Notes: generated by a model from the letters alone, not told the origin. 64,000 bases of DNA from VAZQ01 sp963771845 (GCA_963771845.1 CAVYVC010000009.1:166154-230153), one strand, 5' to 3'. Numbered from the stretch's first letter, positions 9,336 to 17,659 are shown. Numbers and translations: made by a program.

Positions 9336-10370
9336 TTCGGCTAGCAAAAATACCCTGCTCTTACGAGTTAGTGGTCAGGCTAAGTCGCAATGCGGTCGGG
9401 ACTACTCGTTCTGGCAAAACTGGATAGCTCAGGACTGCACACGCAGGTGAGCACCGTCGCTGCGGGGAATTGGGCAAACGTAGGACCGGGGTTCAACAGA
9501 GGCATTTTCGATAAGTCGCTCTATCTTCACCGCTTTTCAGGTTATTGTGGTAGACCGAGCTCGCTCAGTTTGCGGGGCCAATTTGATGGAGCGCTCATGC
9601 TCTCTCAATGATGCCCTGTTCCCTCCGGTTCCAATAGGAAGCGGTTGTGACACTACTCAACATCTCACGGTCAACCGGACCACGCAAATCGGTCATACGA
9701 CCTCTAGAATCATTTCGACTTCTACTGCGTTGCCGAGAAGACCCCGCGAGGTAGATCCAAACCAGCCCGTCCTAACCGCCGTCACGGTGCACGACGACTC
9801 GGCGGAAGTTGGGGAATATTTCCAACCGGCACAGTGCGCGCCGCTCGGGAGCGCTCACGTAAATCCGAAGAGATAGGCGAGCCAACGGTCTTTGGATTCC
9901 TGCGTCTGCTGTCGTAGCCGCGCCAGATGGAGGTCCTTACAGCGCTTCCTGCAAAAGCGACGGACGAAATGCCGGTAGATAATCAGGCCAAAGCGACCTC
10001 CGCACATGTCACACCGTTTCATCCAACGCCTCCATCCGGCCCATTCGTTTCATTGGTCCTCCTAATGACAGATCGGATAATTATGCACTCCTTTCAAATC
10101 TTCCCCGCGCTATGCAAAGATACTGCGTTGAAATTGTTGCCCACAGCGCGATGACGGTCGTGTGGTTGCTCACGACCAATCTCAACAAGAAAAAGGCCGT
10201 TGACAAAAAACTGTCGACGGTCGCGCTACGAAAGGGCGTGAACGAAAAGGCTGCGAGCTGAATAAAATCAACCTAGTCGTGGGCGCTTACTACCGCGCAA
10301 TGTATCTTTTACGATCTGGAATTTCGTTGCGTCCTCGACGAAGTTTTCTGTCTCTGCAATTGGAACAACT
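9336..10370. other. Intergenic stretch without convincing genes
   Basis: About one kilobase between two divergent stress-type promoters. Several short open frames exist but show no family motif or credible start signal. One tiny frame at 10152-10262 (MTVVWLLTTNLNKKKAVDKK...) has an ATG and a lysine-rich, partly hydrophobic product of 36 residues; I cannot support it as a gene. Confidence 0.5.
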
Positions 10371-10396
10371 GGAACTTGTCGGCAAATAATACGTTC
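10371..10396 (+). promoter_or_regulatory. EcfG-like general-stress promoter
   Basis: GGAAC at 10371-10375, 16 bases, CGTTC at 10392-10396. It lies 49 bases before the PRC-barrel gene start. A second GGAAC at 10362 has no matching -10 element. Confidence 0.72.
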
Positions 10397-10444
10397 TTGC
10401 GTGGGATGACTACATCATCGCCCAATCATTGGAGGATGCCCAGA

Positions 10445-10924
10445 ATGGCAAAACTAGCGTCTACATTAGTGCTTTTCGCGCTCGCAACCACAGCCGCGAA
10501 CGCTCAAGCTCCCCAGAGTGTGCCGCGGCAAGCCGTGCCAGCCGCTCAGATTCTTACGACCGTGCCGGCTAACAGCGTGACGATCACCCACTGGTACAAG
10601 CAGAACATCTACGATTCGGGAGATAACAAGATCGGCGAGATCATGGACGTCCTCGTCGATGGTGAAGGCAAAGCGACCGCACTCATCATCGGGGTCGGCG
10701 GGTTTCTTGGAATGGGTGAGAAGGATGTTGCGGTTCCCTTCGACGCCGTCCACGCAACGACTAAAGACAACAACAAATGGTACCTCGTGATGAATTCCAC
10801 CAAAGATGCTCTGAGGAATGCGAAGGGATTCAAATACGATCGGACCAACATGACATGGATACCGGAGGAAACCCCGGCGACCACGGGCAGCCCCAGAACA
10901 TCCGCCCCGAGGCCAAACAGGTAG
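10445..10924 (+). CDS. Periplasmic PRC-barrel domain protein
   Basis: 159 residues from the ATG that sits nine bases after GGAGG (10431-10435); the ATG at 10436 abuts the GGAGG and is unlikely. A Sec signal is clear (KLASTLVLFALATTAANAQA). The mature part carries a PRC-barrel: WYKQNIYDSGDNKIGEIMDV, a GKATALIIGVGGFLGMGEKD turn and a VAVPFDAVHAT strand, followed by a low-complexity Thr/Pro/Arg tail. Such exported PRC-barrel proteins are common in rhizobia and are often stress-induced; binding partners are unknown. It has its own EcfG-like promoter and is followed by a strong terminator, so it is a single-gene unit at the head of the stress island. Confidence 0.85.
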   Translation: MAKLASTLVLFALATTAANAQAPQSVPRQAVPAAQILTTVPANSVTITHWYKQNIYDSGDNKIGEIMDVLVDGEGKATALIIGVGGFLGMGEKDVAVPFDAVHATTKDNNKWYLVMNSTKDALRNAKGFKYDRTNMTWIPEETPATTGSPRTSAPRPNR

Positions 10925-10951
10925 GAAAAGGCATTCATTTTCCTCGGCACG

Positions 10952-10987
10952 AGCCGCCGAAGCTTCCTTCGGCGGCTCCCCTTTTTT
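10952..10987 (+). terminator. Rho-independent terminator after the PRC-barrel gene
   Basis: Perfect 11-base stem AGCCGCCGAAG / CTTCGGCGGCT (10952-10962 and 10967-10977) with a four-base loop, followed by CCCC and a run of six T. Confidence 0.9.
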
Positions 10988-11082
10988 CCGCGGCTCGTTT
11001 GCCTTTGCCAGCGCCGTTAATGTCAGTATCGCGAGGACTGGCCGCCTGCCACCGCATTATTGTTGAAGTGACTTCCTCAAAT

Positions 11083-11108
11083 GGAACTGATCACTTCGTT
11101 GGACGTTT
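11083..11108 (+). promoter_or_regulatory. EcfG-like general-stress promoter
   Basis: GGAAC 11083-11087, 16 bases, CGTTT 11104-11108. It lies 33 bases from the ATG of a 28-residue membrane peptide that has a strong AGGAGG ribosome site. Confidence 0.78.
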
Positions 11109-11141
11109 TCAACGTGACTCAACATTAAATAGGAGGCGCAC

Positions 11142-11228
11142 ATGGGTCGTGGTCTGCTCTTATGGCTGATCGGCATTCCGATTCCGATCATCCTGATCGT
11201 TTGGCTTCTCGGCGGGCTACATGGATGA
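11142..11228 (+). CDS. 28-residue membrane peptide
   Basis: ATG preceded by AGGAGG (11131-11136). The product, MGRGLLLWLIGIPIPIILIV followed by WLLGGLHG, is a single hydrophobic helix with a repeated Ile-Pro motif and glycine ends. I know similar unnamed peptides from rhizobia but no function. The dedicated EcfG-like promoter and ribosome site make it a credible gene despite its size. It probably sits in the inner membrane. Confidence 0.7.
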   Translation: MGRGLLLWLIGIPIPIILIVWLLGGLHG

Positions 11229-11240
11229 TTTTGGTTCAAA

Positions 11241-11354
11241 ATGACAGCTAACAGACGCATGCAATTGCGAGCGAAGATAGTGGCAGCAATGCGAGTTATT
11301 CTTTGGTTGCTCGGAGTGCCGATCGTCATCGTGATGGGCACGCATGTGATCTAA
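11241..11354 (+). CDS. 37-residue membrane peptide, paralogue-like partner of the preceding one
   Basis: Starts 12 bases after the stop of the 28-residue peptide and ends before a terminator. The C-terminal half, MRVILWLLGVPIVIVMGTHV, resembles the core of its neighbour (LLLWLIGIPIPIILIV). The N-terminal half is basic (NRRMQLRAK) and could be a cytoplasmic tail. No good ribosome site is visible for the first ATG, so translation may be coupled or may start at the internal ATG at 11289. Function unknown. Confidence 0.5.
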   Translation: MTANRRMQLRAKIVAAMRVILWLLGVPIVIVMGTHVI

Positions 11355-11377
11355 GGAATTGAATGTGGTTTTACTCC

Positions 11378-11409
11378 CAAGCCCCGTTCGCTGCGGGGCT
11401 TGGTTTATT
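11378..11409 (+). terminator. Rho-independent terminator of the tiny-peptide operon
   Basis: Nine-base stem CAAGCCCCG / CGGGGCTTG (11378-11386 and 11394-11402), seven-base loop, then GTTTATTT. Confidence 0.8.
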
Positions 11410-11473
11410 TGGGACGCAGGGATTGTACGTGATGGATTCGCAAATAGCCAAGATAGTAAGAAATGTCGCGAGC

Positions 11474-11499
11474 GGAACCTTGTTTCTTATAGTGCGTTT
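11474..11499 (+). promoter_or_regulatory. EcfG-like general-stress promoter
   Basis: GGAAC 11474-11478, 16 bases, CGTTT 11495-11499, placed 48 bases before the CsbD gene. Confidence 0.78.
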
Positions 11500-11547
11500 A
11501 CGTACCAGCTTCTTAAAACTTACTCAACTCAACATCAGGAGTGATCA

Positions 11548-11748
11548 ATGAATTGGGATCGGGTAGAAGGCAACTGGACGGAATTCAAAGGCAAGGTGCA
11601 GCAGAAGTGGGGTAAGCTCACGAACGATGACCTGGAAGTCGTCAAAGGTAAGCGCAATGAGCTTTCTGGACAACTCCAGCAGCGATATGGCTACGCGAAG
11701 GACCAGGCCGAGCGCGAAATTGATACGTGGCTGAGGAATACGGTTTAG
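11548..11748 (+). CDS. CsbD-family stress protein
   Basis: 66 residues, the usual CsbD length, with the family hallmarks MNWDRVEGNWTEFKGKVQQK, WGKLTNDDLEVVKGKRNELSG and YGYAKDQAEREIDTW. These are small hydrophilic helical proteins induced by general stress in many bacteria; the molecular role is unknown. An AGGAG ribosome site precedes the ATG and an EcfG-like promoter lies upstream. The next gene starts 47 bases downstream and may be cotranscribed. Confidence 0.92.
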   Translation: MNWDRVEGNWTEFKGKVQQKWGKLTNDDLEVVKGKRNELSGQLQQRYGYAKDQAEREIDTWLRNTV

Positions 11749-11795
11749 TTCGCCAATCCTGCCGCCCGTTTTTCATTACTCCAAGGAGGCTCGTG

Positions 11796-12158
11796 ATGCT
11801 CGGTCAGTCCGGACATTCGCGCGCGATGTCCGCCAATGTCGGTGAAATCGAACGGCGATTGCGGTCGGTCGAGCAGCGCCTGGAGCGCGTCGGGGGGCGC
11901 GCGTCCGCAAGTACTTTGCAGACGGCCGACCATGTCGGTGAGACAGTTGCTGCAGCGCTGAGCAGTATCGCCGACCGGTTTCGCAGAGGCGCCAATTCCG
12001 TGAGCGACGATGCGGCGAAGTTCGGTAGCGAGGCCGCGAAGCTGGGCAACCATGCATTACACGGCCTTTCCAATGAAGTAGAGCACCGCCCGCTTGTCAC
12101 CCTCGTAGTGGCTGTCGGTGTGGAAATTCTTCTGGGTCTGGCGCGCGGCCGCCATTAA
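11796..12158 (+). CDS. DUF883/YqjD-like membrane-anchored protein
   Basis: 120 residues from the ATG that follows AAGGAGG. An upstream in-frame start would overlap the CsbD gene and is not needed. The N-terminal two thirds are amphipathic helix (EIERRLRSVEQRLERV, then FRRGANSVSDDAAKFGSEAA) and the C terminus is a hydrophobic glycine-containing helix, PLVTLVVAVGVEILLGLARG, with a basic end. This layout resembles YqjD/ElaB-type inner-membrane proteins that associate with ribosomes in enteric bacteria; that role here is inference. It lies in a cluster of stress genes downstream of a CsbD gene. Confidence 0.6.
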   Translation: MLGQSGHSRAMSANVGEIERRLRSVEQRLERVGGRASASTLQTADHVGETVAAALSSIADRFRRGANSVSDDAAKFGSEAAKLGNHALHGLSNEVEHRPLVTLVVAVGVEILLGLARGRH

Positions 12159-12240
12159 CGATGACCTTCTGGTCGAAAACGAATCTCTAATCCCGGGGTT
12201 GATGGGAACCACTTAGGACAACACACAGCGAGGTATTCGA

Positions 12241-12549
12241 ATGAATGAAGATCGCGTAATCGGCACTGCAAAAAATCTCGGTGGCAAAGCACAAGAAGGT
12301 TTTGGCCGCGTCACCGGCGATACCAAAGGCCAGGTTGAAGGGGTCATTAATCAGGCAGCAGGTGCGGCTCAGGATCTCTATGGCCAGGCGAAAGAGACTG
12401 CCGCAGATGCGGCCCAAGTGGTTCGCCAAGGCGCGATGGGTGCTGAGGATTATATCCGCCATACCATCGAGAAACGCCCTTACACCACAGCATTCGTAGC
12501 GCTTTGTGCTGGTTGGTTTATTGGTCGGATGGGACGACACGATTGGTAG
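12241..12549 (+). CDS. CsbD-like protein with C-terminal membrane helix
   Basis: 102 residues. The first 60 follow the CsbD pattern (MNEDRVIGTAKNLGGKAQEG, VTGDTKGQVEGVINQAAGAA), and the last 40 add RPYTTAFVALCAGWFIGRMG, a hydrophobic helix like that of DUF883 proteins. It therefore looks like a fusion of the two small families found just upstream. A GGAAC at 12209 has no CGTT at the right distance, so no EcfG site is claimed. The DUF3309 gene follows 37 bases later, probably in one operon. Confidence 0.8.
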   Translation: MNEDRVIGTAKNLGGKAQEGFGRVTGDTKGQVEGVINQAAGAAQDLYGQAKETAADAAQVVRQGAMGAEDYIRHTIEKRPYTTAFVALCAGWFIGRMGRHDW

Positions 12550-12586
12550 GTGCATTGCCCATTTTATTCACGAAGGAGATTAAGCC

Positions 12587-12751
12587 ATGTCCCTCGGAAC
12601 GATCCTGCTCATTGTCTTGATCATCATCCTGCTTGGCGGTTTTAGCGGGGTTGGGGGCGGTCCCTTCTATGGGACCGGCTACTACGGTGGTGGCGGCCTC
12701 GGGCTGGTCGTAGTCATCCTTTTGATCCTGGTTTTGCTGGGCAAGCTTTGA
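12587..12751 (+). CDS. DUF3309-family small membrane protein
   Basis: 54 residues with a GAAGGAG ribosome site. Two hydrophobic helices (TILLIVLIIILLGGF and GLGLVVVILLILVLLGKL) flank a Gly/Tyr-rich loop (GGGPFYGTGYYGGG), the typical DUF3309 layout. Family members are abundant in rhizobia and often stress-linked; function unknown. Likely cotranscribed with the CsbD-like gene before it. Confidence 0.85.
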   Translation: MSLGTILLIVLIIILLGGFSGVGGGPFYGTGYYGGGGLGLVVVILLILVLLGKL

Positions 12752-12778
12752 CAGGGCCGCTCACGGTTTTGTCTGTGC

Positions 12779-13234
12779 ATGAAGAAGAACAAAACAAATT
12801 CTGCAAAGATTCGTGTATCCCAGCACGCGGGATGGTTTGGTCGTTTCGCCCGCCAAGCCTCGCTCTTCTGTGGGAAACCTGCCATTTTCTTTCTGGCGAC
12901 CGCCGTGGTCGTGATTTGGGCGGTCACCGGCCCAATTTTTAATTTCAGCGACACTTGGCAACTGGTCATCAACACCGGCACCACGGTCATCACCTTTCTC
13001 ATGGTCTTCCTCATTCAAAACACGCAGAACCGAGATTCGGTGGCTATTCAGCTGAAGCTCGCCGAGCTGATCATGGCTATTAAAGGAGCCGAGAACCGAT
13101 TGGCCGCAGTCGAAGAGCTTTCGGAAGAGGAGTTAAAGGAGTTGCAAGAGGGGTATCGCCTAAAGGCCCAGAGTCCTGACGGCGCTCAGAAAAAGAACGG
13201 CACTACGAATGCAAAAATTCTACCGGCACGCTGA
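12779..13234 (+). CDS. Low-affinity iron permease-type membrane protein
   Basis: 151 residues of the PF04120 type. Helix 1 is IFFLATAVVVIWAVTGPIF, then FNFSDTWQLVINTGTTVITF, helix 2 with LMVFLIQNTQNRD (the highly conserved family core), then KLAELIMAIKGAENRLAAVEELSEEEL, a charged coiled-coil-like tail. The family name comes from distant similarity to yeast Fet4; transport in bacteria is not established. The N terminus is basic. It starts 27 bases after the DUF3309 gene, so it may belong to the same transcript. Confidence 0.85.
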   Translation: MKKNKTNSAKIRVSQHAGWFGRFARQASLFCGKPAIFFLATAVVVIWAVTGPIFNFSDTWQLVINTGTTVITFLMVFLIQNTQNRDSVAIQLKLAELIMAIKGAENRLAAVEELSEEELKELQEGYRLKAQSPDGAQKKNGTTNAKILPAR

Positions 13235-13492
13235 ACTCGGGTCGTCCCTTATCGCTTTACCAAGCGCATTAAGCGCGACTACGAAGACCGACAACGATGG
13301 TCGCGTCGCTGCTCGATGTGCAGGCAAAAAGTTCGGTCCCATGTCCAAGTTGATCTTCGCAGTTAAAGGCGCGCAAAAATGATATTGCCTATGTCGGAGC
13401 AGCTCTAAAAAATGCGCAAGGCTCATCGTCAAAAGGACGACGAGGCATTGCTCGACCGAAGAATTTCTTTGCGTTGCATCGTATAGGACCAA

Positions 13493-14560
13493 GTGCCCAC
13501 CATAAAGGATGAAGATTCGCCGGAATCGGTCGAGGATATCTGGGCATCAGCTGCCCAGATGGCGACGGTTGGCATTTTTGTCATATTGCTGGTGACTTGC
13601 CTTTACGTCGGTCGCGCAATTCTGCTTCCCGTCGTGGCGGCGGTCGTGATCGGCACGACGCTCGCTCCCCTCGTCAAGGCCGCAGCGCGCTGCCGGGCCT
13701 CACCCTGGCTGACGGCGGGTGCTCTCGCGCTGGCACTCGTCGCGGGTACAGGGACGGCGGCAACATTTCTCGCCAAGCCGGTCACGGATTGGATCGCGAG
13801 GGCGCCGGAAATTGGCGCAACCATCAAGCAGAAGCTTTACGTTTTGGATCGGCCGCTCGCCGCGATGCGCGAGCTCCAGGAGGTCCTCCTGCCATCGGGC
13901 GGGAACGCGCTGGCGGTTGAGCCATCGCAATTGGGCATTGTCACGCCGGTGCTCACCTTCGTTACGCCGGCAGTGATCGAGCTGGTGCTCTTCTTCGTGA
14001 CATTGATCTTTTTCCTCGCAACGCAAATGGATTTCCGCAGATACATGGTTTCATTCTTCACAACGAGGGATGCCAAGCTTCGTTTCATTCGCATTACAAG
14101 CGACATCGAGCAGAATCTCGTGTCTTATTTGGTCACCGTGACGGTCATCAACGTCTGCCTCGGCGCGGCAGTGGCCGTCGGCGCATGGCTATTCGGATTT
14201 CCGAGCCCCATCCTGTTCGGCATTCTGGCCACGGTGCTCAATTACATCCCGTATATCGGCGCCGCCTGCATGACGGTCATCCTGTTTGGAGTGGGCCTCG
14301 TGAGCTTTCCCTCATTGGCCTTTGCGTTGGCGCCGCCGGCTGCCTTCGTGGCACTCGCCACAATCGAGGGCCAGTTCATCACGCCGACCGTCCTGGGTCG
14401 TCGATTAACGCTCAATCCGCTTGCCGTGCTCTTGGCGCTCGCGTTCTGGTCCTGGATATGGGGGCCGATGGGCACATTTCTTGCCGTTCCGCTCACGATC
14501 ATGGGATTGGTCACGCTCAATCACCTATTTCCGCCTGATGAGAGTAGATTGCCGGGGTAA
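13493..14560 (+). CDS. AI-2E family transporter
   Basis: 355 residues, GTG start. Hydrophobic pairs at the N terminus (VGIFVILLVTCLYVGRAILL, PVVAAVVIGTTLAPLV), a long soluble insert about 95-150, then the conserved C-terminal membrane half with GILATVLNYIPYIGAACMTV, EGQFITPTVLGRRLTLNPLA and FLAVPLTI. The NYIPYIG and ITPxxxGxxLxLNPL motifs are diagnostic of the family. Members include autoinducer-2 exporters and Na+/H+ antiporters, so substrate is open. It is preceded by 258 bases without a gene and without an EcfG-like site. Confidence 0.9.
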   Translation: MPTIKDEDSPESVEDIWASAAQMATVGIFVILLVTCLYVGRAILLPVVAAVVIGTTLAPLVKAAARCRASPWLTAGALALALVAGTGTAATFLAKPVTDWIARAPEIGATIKQKLYVLDRPLAAMRELQEVLLPSGGNALAVEPSQLGIVTPVLTFVTPAVIELVLFFVTLIFFLATQMDFRRYMVSFFTTRDAKLRFIRITSDIEQNLVSYLVTVTVINVCLGAAVAVGAWLFGFPSPILFGILATVLNYIPYIGAACMTVILFGVGLVSFPSLAFALAPPAAFVALATIEGQFITPTVLGRRLTLNPLAVLLALAFWSWIWGPMGTFLAVPLTIMGLVTLNHLFPPDESRLPG

Positions 14561-14711
14561 TCTGGAATGACTCTCAGCAGGGACGGGGGACCTTCGCAGC
14601 CGGCTTATTAGGTCGCGAATTCTAGCACGATCTCGGACACCGTGCTGCTGGCCCAATCGAACCGTTAGGATATCGAGCTTTGAGTCTGCTTATGTGCTAT
14701 GTGCAGGGTTT

Positions 14712-14762
14712 CGGACGCCGGCCGTTCGAGATGCTGCGAGGGTACACCGGGGCCGGCGTCCG
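14712..14762. repeat. Perfect 12-base inverted repeat
   Basis: CGGACGCCGGCC at 14712-14723 and its exact complement at 14751-14762 with a 27-base spacer. No T-run follows, so it is not a standard terminator. It lies in the 425-base gap between the transporter and an IS relic; nothing else is recognisable there. Confidence 0.7.
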
Positions 14763-14985
14763 GAAGCCGCCGAAGAACGAACCCGCGGGTTGATTGGGCG
14801 AGCGAGCGCCGCACACGCTATGTGTGCGGGCGAGCGCGATGTACGTCGCGGCTATGAATGAAGCGGCCGACAGCGAGCAGCAGCTGAGGTTGCTGGTCGC
14901 GATGGAGGTTGGCGGCGGCTGTTGGAAGCTTGCTTCCACGCCGAAACGGGCCGATTTGCCGCGCATCATCGCGAGGTCAAACAAG

Positions 14986-15290
14986 ATGCGCATGGGCGCG
15001 ACCCACTTTCTAATGAAGCGCCTGCCGAAAGTTAGTACCGAGATGGCCCTGCACGTACTCGCCTACAATCTCATGCGGGTCATGAACATCATGGGGGTTC
15101 AGCCGTTTCTGGAGGCGATGAGGGCGTAATCGCCCCGTTGCGTCTTGCAAAGCGCGGAGGATAGGCTAGCACCCTCTTAGCAGCCGCCCGGAAAGCAAAA
15201 AACTCCCAAACACGCGAAACGAGAAAACCCCCGCCACACTGCCTGAAATTTCCATACTCAAGCGGTTTTCAGCGAGTTTTCACACGACCA
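14986..15290 (+). mobile_element. Right-end remnant of an IS element (IS1182/IS5-like transposase C terminus)
   Basis: The frame ending at 15129 gives MRMGATHFLMKRLPKVSTEM and ALHVLAYNLMRVMNIMGVQP, the C terminus of DDE transposases of the IS1182-like kind. The upstream part of the same frame is unrelated. About 145 bases later comes GAGTTTTCACACGACCA (15274-15290), which in reverse complement resembles the terminal repeat of the MITE-like element at 21960. The transposase 5' part and left end are missing. Confidence 0.7.
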
Positions 15291-15377
15291 AGACCCAACT
15301 GAGACATTAGGCAGTCTTAGACGAACGGACTGACGGCGTCGGGCGTCTTACTACTTCTACGCGAATCACGCTCTGCG

Positions 15378-15935
15378 TTGCGTCACGTCGTGGGGAGGTT
15401 GCGCCATTCAATCCGTCGATACGCTTGCTTAAGCGGGCGAGACTTGCACGTTTTTTCGAAGGAGGACATCCGCTCGCTTGCCATCACGTCTGACGGCAAA
15501 AGGGTTATATCCGGGAGTTATCAAGGAACCGTCAAGGTATGGGATCTCTCAAGCGGTCGTGAATTACGGACCCTTCTCGGACATTCGGGGGACGTGTATT
15601 CGGTCGCAGTGACGCGCGATCAAAAAATCGTCTCAAACTGCTACGATAAGACAATCAAGGTATGGGAAATGGCCAGCGGCCGTGAGCTGCGAACCTTGAC
15701 CGGACACACCGGACCGGTACACTCGATCGCTGTGACACGCGACGGCAGCAAGGTGGTATCAGGCAGCGATGATCTAACAATCAGGGTATGGGATTTGGCG
15801 AGCGGGCGCGAACTGCGCACGTTAAAGGGCCATTCAAGAGGAGTGTCATCGCTCGCGATCACGCCAGACGGTCAACAGGTTATCTCCGGCAGTTGGGATG
15901 ACACAATCCGACTGTGGAGCATCGGCAATTTGTAA
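15378..15935 (+). CDS. WD40-repeat protein, four blades, probably a fragment
   Basis: 185 residues containing four consecutive WD40 units. Each ends in V-K/R-V/L-W-D/E/S (TVKVWDLSSG, TIKVWEMASG, TIRVWDLASG, TIRLWSIGNL) and carries the SGRELRTL..GH linker. Blade 2 lacks one or two residues before its IVSNCYD strand. A closed propeller needs six to eight blades, so this is either half a protein or part of a larger gene destroyed by the IS relic that ends 90 bases upstream. The N-terminal 30 residues are not WD40-like, and the true start is uncertain. Partners unknown. Confidence 0.65.
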   Translation: MRHVVGRLRHSIRRYACLSGRDLHVFSKEDIRSLAITSDGKRVISGSYQGTVKVWDLSSGRELRTLLGHSGDVYSVAVTRDQKIVSNCYDKTIKVWEMASGRELRTLTGHTGPVHSIAVTRDGSKVVSGSDDLTIRVWDLASGRELRTLKGHSRGVSSLAITPDGQQVISGSWDDTIRLWSIGNL

Positions 15936-16032
15936 GATATTCGCCCAGGACGCTTTTCCCGTGAGGGAGGCGGAAGGGGCCCCCACGGACGTGACCGGCC
16001 TCGCGTACCGCCTGCACTGGCTGGGCGTGCTT

Positions 16033-16083
16033 TAACGAGGTGATTGACTGAGTCTTTTTTGCTGCACTGCACTTTGTCCGCTT
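16033..16083 (+). repeat. Orphan ABC_sub_bind gene tail plus trailer
   Basis: ACGAGGTGATTGACTGA (16035-16051) reads as the family ending E-V-I-D-stop in one frame and is followed by TTTTTTGCTGCACTGCAC, the trailer seen after intact copies at 4303 and 19637. No body of the gene is upstream. An IS110 element begins right after it. Confidence 0.45.
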
Positions 16084-16167
16084 ATGATGTGGTGGACGGC
16101 GCCCGCTCCCGGCGACGAATCGCCGTAAGGTGATCGTTGCTACAAACCACATCAGGGAGCCGTCCAC

Positions 16168-17190
16168 ATGCACATTACCACAATCGGTTTGGATATCGCC
16201 AAGAACGTGTTTCAGGTCCACGGCATCGATGCCGCCGAGAAGGTCGTCGTCAGGAAGCAGCTTCGCCGCGGCCAGGTACTGAAGTTTTTTGCGTCACTGC
16301 AGCCTTGCCTGGTCGGCATGGAGGCCTGTGCCACGGCGCACCACTGGGCCCGTGAGTTGACGCAGTTCGGCCACGAGGTTCGGCTGATGCCCGCGAAAGA
16401 CGTGAAGGCCTATGTCAAGCGCAACAAAAACGACGCAGCCGACGCCGAGGCGATCTGCGAGGCGGTTCGCCGGCCGACGATGCGATTTGTGCGGGTGAAG
16501 TCGGCCGAGCAGCAGGGTCGGCTGATGCAGCATCGCGCGCGCGATCTTCTGCTGCGGCAACAAACTCAAGTGATCAATGCGTTGCGGGCGCATCTGGCGG
16601 AGCTCGGTATTGTGGCAGCGCAAGGACGCGAAGGGCTCAAGCAGTTGTTGAAGATCATTGCGGACGAAAAGGATGCCCGTCTGCCCATTGACGCGCGTGC
16701 GAGCCTGATCGTGTTGGCCGCTCAGCTCCAAGCACTGCATACGATGATTGGCTCGATCGAGAAGCGGATCGTTGTGCAGCATCGTGCGAATGAGGCGAGC
16801 AAGCGACTGGAGTGCATCCACGGGATCGGGGTCATTGGCGCGAGCGCCATCACCGCCACAGTCAACGATCCGGGCGCCTTCCGGTCGGGTCGTGATTTTG
16901 CCGCCTGGGTTGGGCTCGTCCCGCGGCAGGATTCGACCGGGGGTAAACAGAAACTTGGTCCGATCTCGAAGCAAGGCGACCGCTACCTGCGGCGTATTCT
17001 TGTGGTCGGGGCGATTTCCGTGCTGCGGCGGGCCAAGCTAAACCCGGAGAAATATCCGTGGCTGACGCAGCTTCTGGCGCGGCGACCGTTCAAGGTGGTG
17101 GCCATAGCGCTGGCGAACAAGATGGCCCGCATCGCCTGGGCATTGTTGGCCAACGGCAGCCATTACCGGCCACGGCTTGCGACGACGTAA
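16168..17190 (+). CDS. IS110-family transposase
   Basis: 340 residues, intact. DEDD-type N-terminal domain: Asp in IGLDIAKNVFQVHG, Glu in VGMEACATAHHW, and the two Asp of KNDAADAEAICEA. The C-terminal domain has the HGIGVIGASAITATV helix-hairpin, the WVGLVPRQDSTGGKQKLG segment with the nucleophilic Ser, and GDRYLRRILVVGA. IS110 elements move through a circular form guided by a bridge RNA encoded in the noncoding flank. Here the 5' flank (about 16083-16167) contains GATGTGGTGGACGGC and a matching GCCGTCCAC, which can pair. The 3' flank to about 17500 is noncoding and also looks element-derived. Exact ends not determined. Confidence 0.92.
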   Translation: MHITTIGLDIAKNVFQVHGIDAAEKVVVRKQLRRGQVLKFFASLQPCLVGMEACATAHHWARELTQFGHEVRLMPAKDVKAYVKRNKNDAADAEAICEAVRRPTMRFVRVKSAEQQGRLMQHRARDLLLRQQTQVINALRAHLAELGIVAAQGREGLKQLLKIIADEKDARLPIDARASLIVLAAQLQALHTMIGSIEKRIVVQHRANEASKRLECIHGIGVIGASAITATVNDPGAFRSGRDFAAWVGLVPRQDSTGGKQKLGPISKQGDRYLRRILVVGAISVLRRAKLNPEKYPWLTQLLARRPFKVVAIALANKMARIAWALLANGSHYRPRLATT

Positions 17191-17659
17191 GAAGAGGCTA
17201 TCCGATGGGAAAATGAGGTTGCGTCTGCGCGTTTCATGAACTGCAAGGGGTGATGAAGACGTTGATGCGAAACGGTCGAGACCGTCGATCGGAAAACCCG
17301 CTATGTGCCACGCGAGGAAAGAACGCGTGCTTATGATTGGGACCGATCAGCGGATCACATCAGGGCCCGCAGCCAGAACGGCTGCATCTAGAGGCCGGAT
17401 ACATGGCTGCACCCGTATCGTTTCGCGAAAGGTCAGATTCTTTTCCCTTGCACCGCGGGCGCCGTCCATACATGGCACATAGTGTGAGTGCTGCCTCGTT
17501 TCGGTTACGACTGCTTCCGAGGGTACTGCGGACGAGATTGCGTGGAGATTTCATCTCTCCGAGCCAGGCCGTCGCCCTCTGACCACGCTAGACTCTCCGT
17601 TCCCAATTCGATATCCTCTCCGGTTGTGCGTAGTCCCGGCCTTGGCTAGTGGGATCCGA
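17191..17659. other. Noncoding flank of the IS110 element
   Basis: 470 bases with no credible gene. It appears to be the long right flank of the IS110 copy, which is where bridge-RNA or structural sequence may lie in this family, followed by the leader of the next binding-protein gene. Confidence 0.45.

Noticed and set aside
12205..12240. Fifth EcfG promoter upstream of the second CsbD-like gene
   Set aside because: GGAAC at 12209 has no CGTT 16-17 bases later.
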